The notes: generated by a model from the letters alone, not told the origin. DNA of 64,000 bases from Deinococcus hopiensis KR-140 (GCF_900176165.1 NZ_FWWU01000002.1:62001-126000), one strand, 5' to 3'; positions 18,197 to 27,726 are shown, numbered from the stretch's first letter. A program made the numbers and translations.

Positions 18197-18205
18197 CGCG
18201 TTCAA

Positions 18206-18899
18206 ATGAGGGATGTGAAGAACCGACGCCGATCACAGTCGGAGCAAGGGAAGACGTGCTCACGCAGTTCGGGGACGGTCAACGGCTCATCACCGTCCCT
18301 GACGCGCTGCGAAAATCAGCGGGACGAAGTGGAAACCAGGGGAATTCCCCCTGGCCTCCACCCGTTTGTTCAGGAGATGGCCCGGCGCGGCCTCGTGGCA
18401 CCGGCCTTCAGTCCGTCCTACAACGGCGAGAGCAGCGGCCGGGCCAGCAGGAGCGAGGCGGCGGCGGCGGTCCTCCTGGTACGCGGCGTGCAACTCGTCA
18501 GCCATCTCGGTGGGGGGTCAGGTCAGCGGGGAGCAGGGTACCCCGAGCCCATGAAGGCCGTGCAGGAACAGCTGCTGGGTTGGGCAGCGCAGGGCCGCTG
18601 TCTCGCGGTGCGCTTCACCGGGCGCCTGGCAGAATTCGCGCGCACGCTCGGCGGCGACGCGAAGTCGGACGGTTGCCTCACGTGCGCGCGGCCGAGGTGG
18701 CAGGGGACTGGGGGGGAACGTTCGGGGCGGCGCGCGACCGGACCAACGCCCTCGGCTTCCTGCTCAACCGCGAGGTCCCGTACGGCCAGTGGACGAAGCT
18801 GCGCGAGTCCTGGCGACGCGATGGGGGGAGCGGAACGCCGAGCTCCGGGAACGGGTGGCGCGCCTCCTGGCCAGCGCCGCGCACGAGGTGGCGCCGTGA
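18206..18899 (+). pseudogene. Probable decayed ORF of unknown family
   Basis: Protein-like sequence passes through three frames: HPFVQEMARRGLVAPAF and QEQLLGWAAQGRC in frame 2, then VAGDWGGTFGAARDRTNALG and EVPYGQWTKLRESW in frame 1, then ERNAELRERVARLLASAA ending at a TGA near 18899 in frame 3. Each segment has high GC at third positions in its own frame, which is what a gene broken by indels looks like. I do not recognise the family, and chance open frames in GC-rich DNA cannot be excluded. Confidence 0.3.
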
Positions 18900-19296
18900 A
18901 GTTCGTCCCCATGCAAGCGTGGATACGGGCGCCACAGGGGTTTGCGGCACCCTCTGGACTCTCCTGGAGGACTGGGCCAGCCCTCCGGCGCCTGCATGCC
19001 AGCGCCCTCGCGGGCGCTTTGACCAAATCCACCCCGGAAGCTGATATTCCAAGCAGCAAAAAAGGCTGCTGGAAGGTGAGCCTGGAAGTGCCACATTCGC
19101 TGCTCTTTTGAGTCTTAAGGCGTCCGCTTTCGCCCGAACAATAATCGCTCTTGCCAACGCTGAGACTTTGGTTTTTTGAACACATCGCGCCTGATGCTCT
19201 TTAGGTAAGGGAAATCGGTGATGGGAGGACCGGCCCTTGGTGGCCAACAGGCTGTCAACTTGAGTCTGTCACTTCTCCGGGTGATTGGCAGGCCAG
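18900..19296. other. Gene-free stretch
   Basis: 397 bases before the 3' end of the protease gene. A small inverted repeat (AGCAGC / GCTGCT around an A-run, about 19051-19070) is the only structure seen. Nothing else is supportable. Confidence 0.5.
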
Positions 19297-20469
19297 TTAG
19301 CGGTTACCGCCGGGGACCGTTCCCGGCGCGAGCGTCACCTGTAGGGTCTGCGTCTGACCCGCCCGGTCAAGCGTCAGGGTCACCTTCTCGCCCGCCTGAC
19401 GGGTCAGCAGGTACTCCCGCAGGTCAGCGGCAGAACCGATGGTCTGACCGTTGATGGCAGTAATCACGTCGCCGCCCAGGAACACGGTGCCCACCGGGGT
19501 CGGAACGCGCGTGGTGCCGCCCTTTACACCGGCCTGTGCGGCGGGGCCGCTGGGCGTGATCTGCGAGATGAGCGCTCCTGTGCGGGGCAGCTTGTACTGC
19601 TGCCGGGCCTGCTCGGTCAGGTCGGTGAGGTCGAAGGGCGCGAGACTCACGCCGAGCACAGGGCCCAGGATGGTCTGCCCAGACTGCAAGCGCGGCAACA
19701 ACCCGGCCGCCACGTTGATGGGAATGGCGAAGCCCACCCCAGCGCTCTGCCCGACGCCCGTGGCAGCACCCGCAGGAGAAAAGATGGTCGTGTTGATGCC
19801 CACCACTCGGCCCGCCGAGTCCAGCAGTGGCCCACCGCTGTTGCCCGGGTTGATGGCCGCATCGGTCTGGATGGCGCTCTGCGCGATGCCGCGCACGCCG
19901 GTGGGGATGGTGCGTTCGGTCGCGGACACGATGCCCGTCGTGGCGCTGAACTGCAGGCCGAAGGGCGCGCCGAGAGCAATGGTGGTCTGCCCGATACGCA
20001 GCGTGTCGCTGTTGCCCAGGGCCAGAGGCCGGATAAGTGTGTCGGGAACGCCCTCGACCTGGATGAGGGCCAGGTCGAAGTCGGGGGCGGTGCCCACGGT
20101 GCGGGCCGTAAAGGTCTGTTTGTTGCCGCGCAGCGTCACGGTCAGCCGCGTGGCTCCCTCCACCACGTGGTAGTTCGTCAGGGCGTATCCCTGGGCGTTA
20201 ACGAAAAAGCCGCTGCCAGAGGCCTCATCGCCCTGCGCTCCCGGATCGGCGAACAGGGGACTGGAGAAGGTGCCCTGCGTCTCGCCAGGCGAGAAGGCGT
20301 CAATGTACAGCACGCTTCCCAGCGCCTGCTCGATCACATTCACCGTGGCCTGCTCGGCGGCGGGGAGGGTGGGGGTGGGCGGCGCGGGGGTGGCCTGGGC
20401 AGCAGTGAGGGGAGAAGCGAACGCGAGCAGGACCGTTACAGCAAACGCTTTGGGCAACGCTCTAGGCAC
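19297..20469 (-). CDS. HtrA/DegP-like trypsin-fold serine protease with PDZ domain
   Basis: 390 residues with an N-terminal signal peptide (AFAVTVLLAFASPLTAAQA), so it is exported and acts in envelope protein quality control. The catalytic triad is His101 (TNYHVV), Asp132 (PDFDLAL) and Ser211 (NPGNSGGP). A single PDZ domain follows from about residue 275 (GVSLAPFDLTDL to the C-terminus) and would recognise substrate C-termini. The start is set at GTG 20469 because AGGAGG lies eight bases upstream; the upstream ATG at 20517 lacks a ribosome site. It stands alone between decayed genes. Confidence 0.9.
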   Translation of the reverse strand: MPRALPKAFAVTVLLAFASPLTAAQATPAPPTPTLPAAEQATVNVIEQALGSVLYIDAFSPGETQGTFSSPLFADPGAQGDEASGSGFFVNAQGYALTNYHVVEGATRLTVTLRGNKQTFTARTVGTAPDFDLALIQVEGVPDTLIRPLALGNSDTLRIGQTTIALGAPFGLQFSATTGIVSATERTIPTGVRGIAQSAIQTDAAINPGNSGGPLLDSAGRVVGINTTIFSPAGAATGVGQSAGVGFAIPINVAAGLLPRLQSGQTILGPVLGVSLAPFDLTDLTEQARQQYKLPRTGALISQITPSGPAAQAGVKGGTTRVPTPVGTVFLGGDVITAINGQTIGSAADLREYLLTRQAGEKVTLTLDRAGQTQTLQVTLAPGTVPGGNR

Positions 20470-20871
20470 AGTCGAGACCTCCTGGTGTCTTCCGGATACC
20501 CGGGGCACCGCCCGCATTCTGTTCAGCGTTTAACGGTCTAACCTTTGAGGAGGCTGAAGGCGACTTGGGAAAGGTGAACCCTGGCGCGCCTGGTGTTCGT
20601 TCTCGGGTTCGAGCCCCGTGGGCCGTCACCGGCCGCCTCGCAAACATCCTTCGTGATGCCGCCTGACTTTTTCAATGGTCAACGCCGAGCTGGGTCAGGA
20701 AAATACAGAAATCAGGCGTTTTCTTCTCTCTCCCCCCGGTCTCCACGCTTGCAGGCGCACCCACTTTCCTTCCTGTCCTGAGGGCGCTCCAGCCGACCCA
20801 ACTCCACACAGTGCGGGTCAGTCCAGATTCACGGCGCTTGGGTTCATTCGTCCGTACGCTATGGATAGGAG
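20470..20871. other. Non-coding stretch between protease and dinB remnant
   Basis: About 400 bases holding the protease upstream region and a short repeat at 20719-20775. A T-arm-like GGGTTCGAGCCC occurs at 20609-20620, but no tRNA can be folded around it. Confidence 0.45.
20719..20775. repeat. Short interspersed repeat, copy 1
   Basis: TTCTCTCTCC, a CCACGCTTGCAGGCG core and CACCCACTTTCCTT match the stretch at 30350-30400 at roughly 80 percent over about 50 bases. Both copies are intergenic. The nature of the repeat is unknown. Confidence 0.5.
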
Positions 20872-21115
20872 ATGCGGAAGACCGTGCACGTGGATGCGTT
20901 TTTCACGGGCGTGGGGCTTCCAGCATGGGCTGAGTTTGAGGGGGAAGCCGGTGGCCGCTGTGGTCCCCGCAGTGTGGTGACCACAGCGGCGTACGGAGCG
21001 AGGCAGTACGGCGTGAGGAGCGCAGGCCCCGCGGCCAGCACTTGATTTTGCATGGACGCGTACCGGGAAGCGGTCCGGATCTGTTTGTGGAAGTCACCGA
21101 CCTGGCGGAGCCGTT
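20872..21115 (+). pseudogene. dinB: DNA polymerase IV (DinB/Y-family), N-terminal remnant
   Basis: The start reads MRKTVHVDAFFTGVGLPAW, against the family MRKIVHVDMDAF; one of the metal-binding residues of the VDMDAF motif is deleted. GPRSVVTTAAYGARQYGVRS matches the family finger segment PRSVVxTASYEARxFGVRS. A TGA follows, then MDAYREAVR and, in another frame, LFVEVTDLAEPL (family: VTPLVEPLSLDEAYLDVT). Only the first quarter of the roughly 350-residue translesion polymerase is recognisable. Stops, frameshifts and missing catalytic residues show it is dead. Confidence 0.7.
20954..20990. repeat. Perfect 12-bp inverted repeat in the dinB remnant
   Basis: GCCGCTGTGGTC (20954-20965) and GACCACAGCGGC (20979-20990) are perfectly complementary around a 13-base loop. 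No T-run follows, so it is not an ordinary terminator. Confidence 0.6.
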
Positions 21116-21352
21116 GGTTTTTCCAGTCCCACTCCCATCCCGGCAACGCGCCCTCGTTGGCGTTCGGAACCGCTTGTCCGGTCACCACCTCCCGCACACA
21201 CCCAGAAGACCTCCCGTCATTCCTCTGCCTCACCGCCCGGTCCCAAGCGGGCGCGGGGCTGAAATTGTGCTGTAAGACGCTTCCTTATACGCTGATCGCC
21301 GGTAACGCTCCGGGAACGCCTACGCCCAAACCGTTGACCAGGAAGGGAGTCC

Positions 21353-23617
21353 ATGCGACCCGACATTCTCCGTGAACTTGGACGACTGGGCCTGGACGTC
21401 TCCTCTCCTCCGGACGCCGCCGGGTGGCGGGCCTTTCTCGCCGGTCTCTCCGCTAAAACAGAGGAGACCCAAGTTCCCGCTGCACCCTTCAGGCCGTGGC
21501 AGTCGCAGGCGGTGGACTGGGCCGCCACCATCTTCGTGACAGACCTGGCAGGCGCGTTGACGGACGGCAATCTGGCGTTTCTCGGGGCCCTGGGAAGGCC
21601 CACAGTCCCCACTGGGCAGCACTGCGGAATGCTCTATGCCGCAGCGGATCAAACTCGGGTGACGGACCTGATCGCTCAGGTCCTGCGGGGCGAGATTCCG
21701 GAAAGGACCCTTCTCGAGTTTTGTCCGCCGGGCGGGCAAGCCCGGTTCATGTTTACTCAGGTCTTGCCACTGCTGGGCGAGGGCAGCGCAATCCAAGGCT
21801 GCATCTTCAGCGGTGTGGACGTGACTGAACGCGAGGTGGAGGGCCGCGCCCTGCAGGAGCGTTACCGCTCCTACGAGACCATCCTCAGGGCAGTGCCCGC
21901 ACCGTTGGCGGTCTTTGGTCCCGATCACCGTTACCTGTTCTGTAATTCGGCGGCCATCGGAAATGACGCCATCCGGGCCTGGATCATTGGCAAGGACGAC
22001 TACGAGTATTGCGCGTACCGAGGCTTTCCAGTCAGCCTCGCAGACCAGCGGCGTCAGCGCTTCAACGAAGTCCTGGAGCGGCGTGCGCCCGTGTTCTGGG
22101 AAGAGCAGTTCCCCCTGCCGGACGGTCAAGTGCGGCACATGATGCGCTGTCTGAGCCCGGTGTTCCTGGCCACGGGAGAACTCGATCTGATGATCGGGTA
22201 CGGCCTGGAGATCACCGAGCGCAAGCAGGCGCTCGATGCGCTCGCGCAGCTCAACGCGGAGCTTGAGGGGGCCAACCGCAGGCTTCAACACGACGCTTTT
22301 CACGATGCCTTGACCGGGCTGCCCAACCGGACCCTGTTCGGAGACCGGTTGGAGCAGGCACTGGCGCGCGCCCGCCTTGATCACGGGCCGACGAACAGGG
22401 CAGGCTTCTCGCTGCTGTTTCTGGATCTGGACCGCTTCAAGGTCATCAACGACTCCCTGGGGCATTCGGTGGGAGACGCACTGCTCGTGGCTTTTGCAGG
22501 GCGTCTTCAGCACGCCCTGCGTCCGGTGGACACGGTCGCGCGACTGGGGGGAGACGAATTTACAGTGCTGCTCGAGCCTCTGGGGGGAGAGGAGGCCGGG
22601 CAGGTTGCCAGCCGACTTCAGGCCATGCTGCGTGAGCCCTTCCTGATTCAGGGGCAGGAGCTCCTCGTTTCGGTCAGCATCGGGATCGTACACGGACATT
22701 CTGGATACGACTCAGCAGGTGCACTGCTGCGCGACGCCGACATCGCGATGTACCGGGCCAAAGCCCAGGGCGGCGCGGGTCACCAGATGTTCACCGTGGA
22801 GATGCGCGAGCACGCGGTCCGGCGCATTCACCTCGAACAGGACCTGCGCCGCGCCGCAGTGCAGGACGAACTGAGGGTGCTGTACCAGCCGATCATGGCG
22901 CTGGCCACCGGGCAGACCGTGGGCTTCGAGGCGCTGGTGCGCTGGCAACATCCCGTTCATGGGCTGCTCTACCCAGCTGACTTTATCGATTTGGCTGAAG
23001 AAACCGGTCTGATTCTGGAGGTGGACCGCTGGGTGCTGCGCGAAGCATGCAAACAGTTGCAACGCTGGGAGAAGCTCTTGCCGGGAGCGCCCTCCTTCAA
23101 CCTCAGCGTCAACTTCTCGGGGCGGCATTTTTCTGCTCCCGACGTGTACGCGTCGCTGTCCGGGGTGCTGAACGAGACGAGTTTTGCGCCCCACGCCCTC
23201 AAACTGGAGATTACCGAGGGCGTGCTTCTCCAGCACTCGCACACGATTGGCGAGACCCTGGGACGTATCCGGGAACTCGGTGTGCAGCTTTCTATCGATG
23301 ATTTCGGAACGGGGTACTCGTCATTGGGCTACCTCCAGTCTTACCCGGTGGACACCCTCAAGATTGACCGCTCCTTTATCGACCGGATGCTGCAAAGTGA
23401 GGAAAGCGGTGAACTCGTCCGCACGATCATCACGATGGCGAAGAACCTGAAGTTGCGGGTGGTGGCCGAGGGTATTGAAGAGCCTGCCCAGCTCGAGCAA
23501 TTGCGGACCCTGAACTGCGACTATGTCCAGGGTTACCTGATCTCCCCCCCTCTGGAGCCTGCAGCAGTCCCGGACTACCTCAGGCGCGACTTCCCCCTGC
23601 ATTTGAGTCAGGGCTGA
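21353..23617 (+). CDS. PAS-GGDEF-EAL c-di-GMP signalling protein
   Basis: 754 residues, no membrane helices. Two PAS-like sensor domains (about 55-165 and 170-310; ends GVDVTERE and GLEITERKQ) precede a GGDEF domain with intact GGDEF at 399-403 and an EAL domain with intact EAL at 526-528. Other EAL catalytic residues are visible (FNLSVNFSGR, LEITEG, IDDFGTGYSS, KIDRSFI, EGIE). The protein could make and degrade c-di-GMP; which activity dominates cannot be told. ATG 21353 has GGAAGGGAG upstream. A membrane-bound diguanylate cyclase faces it 460 bp downstream. Confidence 0.93.
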   Translation: MRPDILRELGRLGLDVSSPPDAAGWRAFLAGLSAKTEETQVPAAPFRPWQSQAVDWAATIFVTDLAGALTDGNLAFLGALGRPTVPTGQHCGMLYAAADQTRVTDLIAQVLRGEIPERTLLEFCPPGGQARFMFTQVLPLLGEGSAIQGCIFSGVDVTEREVEGRALQERYRSYETILRAVPAPLAVFGPDHRYLFCNSAAIGNDAIRAWIIGKDDYEYCAYRGFPVSLADQRRQRFNEVLERRAPVFWEEQFPLPDGQVRHMMRCLSPVFLATGELDLMIGYGLEITERKQALDALAQLNAELEGANRRLQHDAFHDALTGLPNRTLFGDRLEQALARARLDHGPTNRAGFSLLFLDLDRFKVINDSLGHSVGDALLVAFAGRLQHALRPVDTVARLGGDEFTVLLEPLGGEEAGQVASRLQAMLREPFLIQGQELLVSVSIGIVHGHSGYDSAGALLRDADIAMYRAKAQGGAGHQMFTVEMREHAVRRIHLEQDLRRAAVQDELRVLYQPIMALATGQTVGFEALVRWQHPVHGLLYPADFIDLAEETGLILEVDRWVLREACKQLQRWEKLLPGAPSFNLSVNFSGRHFSAPDVYASLSGVLNETSFAPHALKLEITEGVLLQHSHTIGETLGRIRELGVQLSIDDFGTGYSSLGYLQSYPVDTLKIDRSFIDRMLQSEESGELVRTIITMAKNLKLRVVAEGIEEPAQLEQLRTLNCDYVQGYLISPPLEPAAVPDYLRRDFPLHLSQG

Positions 23618-24080
23618 GCTTTTTTCTCTTGTGGGCATGGGCGTGAGGGCGACTGAGGCCCCCCCTGGACCTGGCGGGGCTCACGGGATGGGGCCGCAGT
23701 TCCCGGTTACGCAGGGACGCCGATCTCGCTGGCCTGCGCCCAGTACCCGAAAGCGGCGGCGTAGCGGTACGCGCGGCCTCCTTCGCGCTGACCTTCAGCA
23801 GCGGATGACCGCAGGTACCGAGCAGATCGTCGTCCCACGCTGGAAAACGCTCCGGCGTTCTTTGGCTTCGCGCACACCTCGCAGTTCGTGGATGGAGGTG
23901 CCCCCTCAATTCCGGCCGTGGTGGCAGCGGTCGTTCCGCCCGTCCCGGTACCGCCGTGTCCCCAGGGACGGGAAGCGTGACGGACAAGGCCGCTCCTCCT
24001 GTGCGACCAACCGCTTGCCGGAGCCCGGGTGGCAGTTCAAGGGAATCCATGTGCGGGCCTTGAGACGTGAACACCGAACG
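23618..24080. other. Gene-free stretch between two c-di-GMP genes
   Basis: 463 bases between convergent genes. CTTTTTTCTCTT follows the GGDEF-EAL stop without a good hairpin. Open frames on both strands look like GC-rich shadows. Confidence 0.5.
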
Positions 24081-25199
24081 TCACGACCCTGTACGGGTGC
24101 GGTCCAAAACTGTGGAGTGCTTCCAGTTGTTGCGCCCGCTCCGCTTGACTTTGTACATGGAGTGGTCCGCTGCCTTGACGAGTTCAGTCACGGTCCGGCC
24201 GTGCGTGGGCGCCACGGCAATCCCCACGCTCACCGTAATATCGAGGGTAAGTCCACCGACCTGCAGGTGGTCTGCAAAGGTCTGGATGATGCGCCGCGCC
24301 ACGAGGGTCACCGCACCTTCATCCGCCTCACGCATCACCACAGCGAATTCGTCTCCTCCCACTCTGTAGGCAAGGCCGTGCTCACCTGTTGCTGCTCGGA
24401 GCCGCCCTGCAACGCCCGTCAGGACCTGGTCACCGACGTCGTGTCCGTATTGGTCGTTGACCACTTTGAACCGGTCCACATCCACGAGGATCAAGGCCCA
24501 GGGACATTCCATACCGCTTGCGAGAAGGGGTGGCGTTTGTTCGTTGAACGCGCGCCGGTTGGCCAAACCTGTCAAAGGGTCGAGCAGCGCTTCTTGTGCC
24601 CGAATCTCCGCCCGTGTTCTCGCCTCAACCTGCTGCTCGATGACGCGCTCGGTGCTTCCCAGAACAGCCAGAAACAGGACACTTCCCAGAATAAAACGGC
24701 TGGCCACCAACCGGACGAGCTCGGCCTCGACGGTCGCGCTCTGCCCGAACGACGCAGGCAAACAAATCAGGCCGGCAACCAGGATAAACAGGCCGCACAG
24801 CATGAGCCCCCGGCGTTGACCTTGATCTCGCAGGAGGCCAACGTACAGCAGGGGAACCGTCATCATGAAGTCAAACGGCCACGAGGGAATGCGCTCGACG
24901 TACAGCGCCACGCTCAGGATGGCACAGAAGTAGAAGGCGGCGAGAAACAACAGCGTCGTCAAGAGCAGCGGCGCGGTTCTCGTTGGGCTGAACGCCGTGA
25001 TGGTCACCGCGGTCCAGCCGATGCCGAAGATCCCGGTGGCGACCTGGGCCGCAGGAAAGGGCGGCAACCAGAAGAGGACGTAGATCCAGACGACCAGGGT
25101 ACCGAGCAGAAGTGTCGTTCGCAGGTCACGGCGTTGCGCCCGCTCTTCCTGAGTCGGCGCTGAAAGCCGTTGCATATGGGGGGTGAAAGTTCGCTTCAT
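24081..25199 (-). CDS. Membrane-bound diguanylate cyclase
   Basis: 372 residues. Five to six membrane helices span about residues 28-185 (for example LLLGTLVVWIYVLFWL and LLLTTLLFLAAFYFCAILS), then a short linker (EQQVEARTRAEIRAQEALL) and a GGDEF domain starting DPLTGLANRRAF. The active-site motif GGDEF is intact at 281-285, so synthesis of c-di-GMP is expected. No RxxD inhibitory site is obvious. It runs toward the GGDEF-EAL gene, and the two could act on the same messenger pool. Confidence 0.92.
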   Translation of the reverse strand: MKRTFTPHMQRLSAPTQEERAQRRDLRTTLLLGTLVVWIYVLFWLPPFPAAQVATGIFGIGWTAVTITAFSPTRTAPLLLTTLLFLAAFYFCAILSVALYVERIPSWPFDFMMTVPLLYVGLLRDQGQRRGLMLCGLFILVAGLICLPASFGQSATVEAELVRLVASRFILGSVLFLAVLGSTERVIEQQVEARTRAEIRAQEALLDPLTGLANRRAFNEQTPPLLASGMECPWALILVDVDRFKVVNDQYGHDVGDQVLTGVAGRLRAATGEHGLAYRVGGDEFAVVMREADEGAVTLVARRIIQTFADHLQVGGLTLDITVSVGIAVAPTHGRTVTELVKAADHSMYKVKRSGRNNWKHSTVLDRTRTGS

Positions 25200-25797
25200 G
25201 CGTCATCCGAAGGAATGGCAGTCTCTTGACGAAGTTTCCATAACCATGCTTTTGCTCCAGATCAAGTTTGGCATCCTGGATGCAGAGGAGGGCGCCGTTC
25301 CTGTCCTACAGTGAACGATATTTCTGTCGTGCTTGCATGAACCAACAATGGTGGGGGTGCCCCCTCTATCAGAGTGACGAACATTCGACGCCCAGGGTCT
25401 TCTTCCGCATCCTACAGCGTCCTCACTTGCACTTGCGCAACCCGAAGTCGGGTGAGGCGTGGGGCAGAACGGCCCCGCGAGTCTCGCCTGCACCTCCGCC
25501 TTTTGGGTGAGCCGCCCCTCTGTGATCTCCAGAATCCACCCGTCACAACTCCTGACTGGGGAGGCTTTGCCGGAGTATTTGGAGGCTCCCAGCAAATCAC
25601 GGTGGGCAGACGCACCGGAGTGAACGTGCATCAGGCCTGACCAAGCACCACGTTTACGGGCAGGGCGAGCTCCACAGAGGTTGACTCGGGGTAGGGTTCA
25701 CGGCCAGGGGAGAATCTGATGTCAGTCCCCATCGCGAGAAGCCCGTCACCCACCCTGGGATGGTACGCCGTCCCCCTGAGGTAGATAGGCTTTCTGC
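25200..25797. other. Gene-poor stretch
   Basis: 598 bases. A 38-codon plus-strand frame (25198-25314, MRHPKEWQSLDEVS...) begins across the divergent start codon of the cyclase. It has a plausible start but no homology I recognise. The rest shows only low-quality open frames. Confidence 0.4.
25786..25791 (+). promoter_or_regulatory. -10-like TAGGCT before the 116-residue ORF
   Basis: TAGGCT lies exactly six bases before the GTG at 25798, with no nearby Shine-Dalgarno. This fits leaderless expression. Confidence 0.4.
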
Positions 25798-26148
25798 GTG
25801 CCGCCGTCTCAGGTGTATCTCTTCGTTTCAGCAGGTCGGTTCTCGTCCTGGGAAGACGTCTCTGCCTGCCTCCACGTCCGTTATGACGAGGACGGCGACC
25901 GTATTCCTTCCCCATTCATGCTTGAGAACTTCGGGCCGATGTGTATCGAGGCTCGCTACGGGGTCACCCCTCTTCCAGGATTGGAAATCCTCCAGGGTTT
26001 CTCGTGGTTCGCGCAGTGGCGTTCTCTGGTGGAGTACCAGGGCCAACTGGACGCGGCGATCTGCGTCTTCCCGCCAAACACTTTGTTCACTCCAGGGAAC
26101 ACGCGTTTGACTTATCTCGGTTGCCTCGAATTTGAAGCGCAGGGCTGA
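25798..26148 (+). CDS. Hypothetical protein, 116 residues
   Basis: Acidic, cytoplasmic, with no signal or membrane segment. Motifs include FSSWEDVSACLHVRYDEDGD and ILQGFSWFAQWRSLVEY. I do not recognise the family; the size and composition would suit an immunity protein or a small adaptor, but nothing supports either. The GTG start is favoured by the -10-like hexamer six bases upstream. Its 3' end overlaps the tail of the convergent ORF at 26112-26921, whose far end may not be genuine. Confidence 0.55.
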   Translation: MPPSQVYLFVSAGRFSSWEDVSACLHVRYDEDGDRIPSPFMLENFGPMCIEARYGVTPLPGLEILQGFSWFAQWRSLVEYQGQLDAAICVFPPNTLFTPGNTRLTYLGCLEFEAQG

Positions 26149-26921
26149 GCGTACACCGCGTGGGAGCCGTTCCTGGGGAAGCCTGTTGACACTGCAACTC
26201 TCCCGACGCCGCCCGAAACCACCACATAAGAGCCTGGCCGCCGCCCTAATTGCCCTGCTGACCAGTTGCGCGGGCGCAGCGCTGCAGAATGAGGGCTGTC
26301 CCCCCCCAGTGCCTGGATGGCAGCGGTTACTGCCCCTGGCCTGCCTCGCCCCACCAACAGGCCCGACTTATGCCCACGAACGAACTGAAAAAAGGCCTTT
26401 GACCTCCAAAGCCGGGTCGACGCCGCGTCCACGCTCTCGGAACCTGGAGTGCGGCGCAGACTGTCTGACGGTTTAGGGGCCGTCACGGTGGTGACGAAAG
26501 CGACAGGGCGGGGGACTGCAGGCACGTCGGTGCGCGTCAGGCCCAGAAAGGCCGTGGAGCGCGTGCCGGCGGCAACAGTGGAGGGCACGGTCACAGTGGT
26601 GTGGGAAGCACCGGTGGTAAAGGTCCGTGCCGAAACGGTGTAGGTGACGCCTGCGGGGAAGACGAAGATGATGTTGGGATCAGGGTTCTGTGCCGCGGCT
26701 TCGTTGGACTTGCTGCAGATCAGCGGCGTGACCGTGGGTACCGGACCGCAGTTGATGGTGACCGTACGGGTGGTTCCCTGCGGCACCGCGAGCTCAACCG
26801 TGCCGCCATTGACCGCGCCGCCGTGGGTGCCGGGTGGGGCAAAAGGCGAAGAAGAGCTGTTCACGCAGCCGGTCGGCAGCGCCGCAATACCGAGAGGCAG
26901 GAACGGCTTTATGGCCCGCAT
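26112..26921 (-). CDS. Putative envelope protein with degenerate lipobox
   Basis: The N-terminus MRAIKPFLPLGIAALPTGC is signal-like; the lipobox has Pro at -3, so lipidation is doubtful. Residues up to about 135 (GTVELAVPQGTTRTVTINC, VFPAGVTYTVSARTFTTGAS, TVPSTVAAGTRSTAFL) read like a beta-rich surface domain. Beyond AFVTTVTAPKP the composition turns to Arg/Ser-rich filler that overlaps the convergent gene. The true end may therefore be near 26470 with a frameshift beyond. No function can be assigned. Confidence 0.45.
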   Translation of the reverse strand: MRAIKPFLPLGIAALPTGCVNSSSSPFAPPGTHGGAVNGGTVELAVPQGTTRTVTINCGPVPTVTPLICSKSNEAAAQNPDPNIIFVFPAGVTYTVSARTFTTGASHTTVTVPSTVAAGTRSTAFLGLTRTDVPAVPRPVAFVTTVTAPKPSDSLRRTPGSESVDAASTRLWRSKAFFQFVRGHKSGLLVGRGRPGAVTAAIQALGGDSPHSAALRPRNWSAGQLGRRPGSYVVVSGGVGRVAVSTGFPRNGSHAVYAQPCASNSRQPR

Positions 26922-26928
26922 CCTACGC

Positions 26929-27207
26929 TCAGGCTGCGTCACCCGGTACTTGGCCCAGGTGTGGCCGGTGCCCATGAAGGTGCCGCCGTACACGCAGGTT
27001 CTGCAGTAAGGTGTTGCTGATCACGCGGCCGAGCGAGGGGGAGTCGCCGATGTGGTACGCGGTGGTCTCCCACTGAGGGTTGTGCCGTAAGTGGGGGCCG
27101 TAGCTCGACCGAACGGCGTGTTGAAGGCACCGGTGGAGCGCAATGTCTGTGTTGAAATCACCGGTAATCAGGCGTGCCCCGGGGTGACAGTTGGTGCCGC
27201 GCTGCAC
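26929..27207 (-). pseudogene. Fragment resembling an endonuclease/exonuclease/phosphatase-fold protein
   Basis: LITGDFNTDIALHR contains the GDFN motif of the EEP metal-dependent hydrolases. AYHIGDSPSLG, SNTLLQNL and then, in another frame, YGGTFMGTGHTW follow toward 26950. The frame change and lack of the N-terminal half indicate a broken gene. The EEP assignment rests on one motif only. Confidence 0.3.
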
Positions 27208-27726
27208 CCGGCTGCTTCACCAGCCTATGCGCAACGGCGGCCACACCAGGGGGCACCGACATGAACTGCCCGACTCAATCGGTGCAGGTGTCCTCTTCCG
27301 ATCTCCCAGACCTTGATGTACTCAGCTGGCGGTATGCCAGCCTGTGAGGAGCACAGGCTGTGCCGCTTGTGCACCAGACGAACCTGGGGTCCACGGCCTT
27401 CAATCAAGACGCGGGTTTCACCGTGGGACCGGACATTCAGCTCAAGCTGCTCACGGCCCTCTTCCTCAGCTCTGACCGCTTCCCTCCTGCCCTTCACCAA
27501 CCGTGCAGAGAAGATGGACCAGGGGAGCCGGCACTCCTGTGCACTTTCTCCCACGCCTGCCCCCAATGGTACCCCCAACGTTCGCTGGGCGCGGCTGCCG
27601 GCTCTCACTTACCCTGTGGAGGGGCATGGCAGTGTACGTTGCGAGAGGTACGCATTGAACTTTCCTTCGGATGATACGCAGGCAAATTCTGCCTCACAAC
27701 TCCTTCATGGCCAGGCCGCTCCCGAT
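27208..27726. other. Region of uncertain coding
   Basis: 519 bases. The minus strand around 27300-27500 has protein-like sequence with high GC3 (EEEGREQLELNVRSHGETRV, AGIPPAEYIKVWEIGRGH), which may be part of a real or decayed gene. No start or family can be assigned. Confidence 0.35.

Noticed and set aside
18206..19111. A 301-residue intact plus-strand protein
   Set aside because: Good coding signal shifts between three frames in this span, so the single long frame is not one real protein; listed as a possible pseudogene instead.
20604..20633. T-arm-like GGGTTCGAGCCC suggesting a tRNA
   Set aside because: No acceptor, D or anticodon stems of the right lengths can be drawn around it; probably a chance palindrome or a very old fragment.
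20859..21233. 124-codon minus-strand ORF
   Set aside because: The opposite strand carries recognisable dinB sequence in this span, so the ORF is its shadow.
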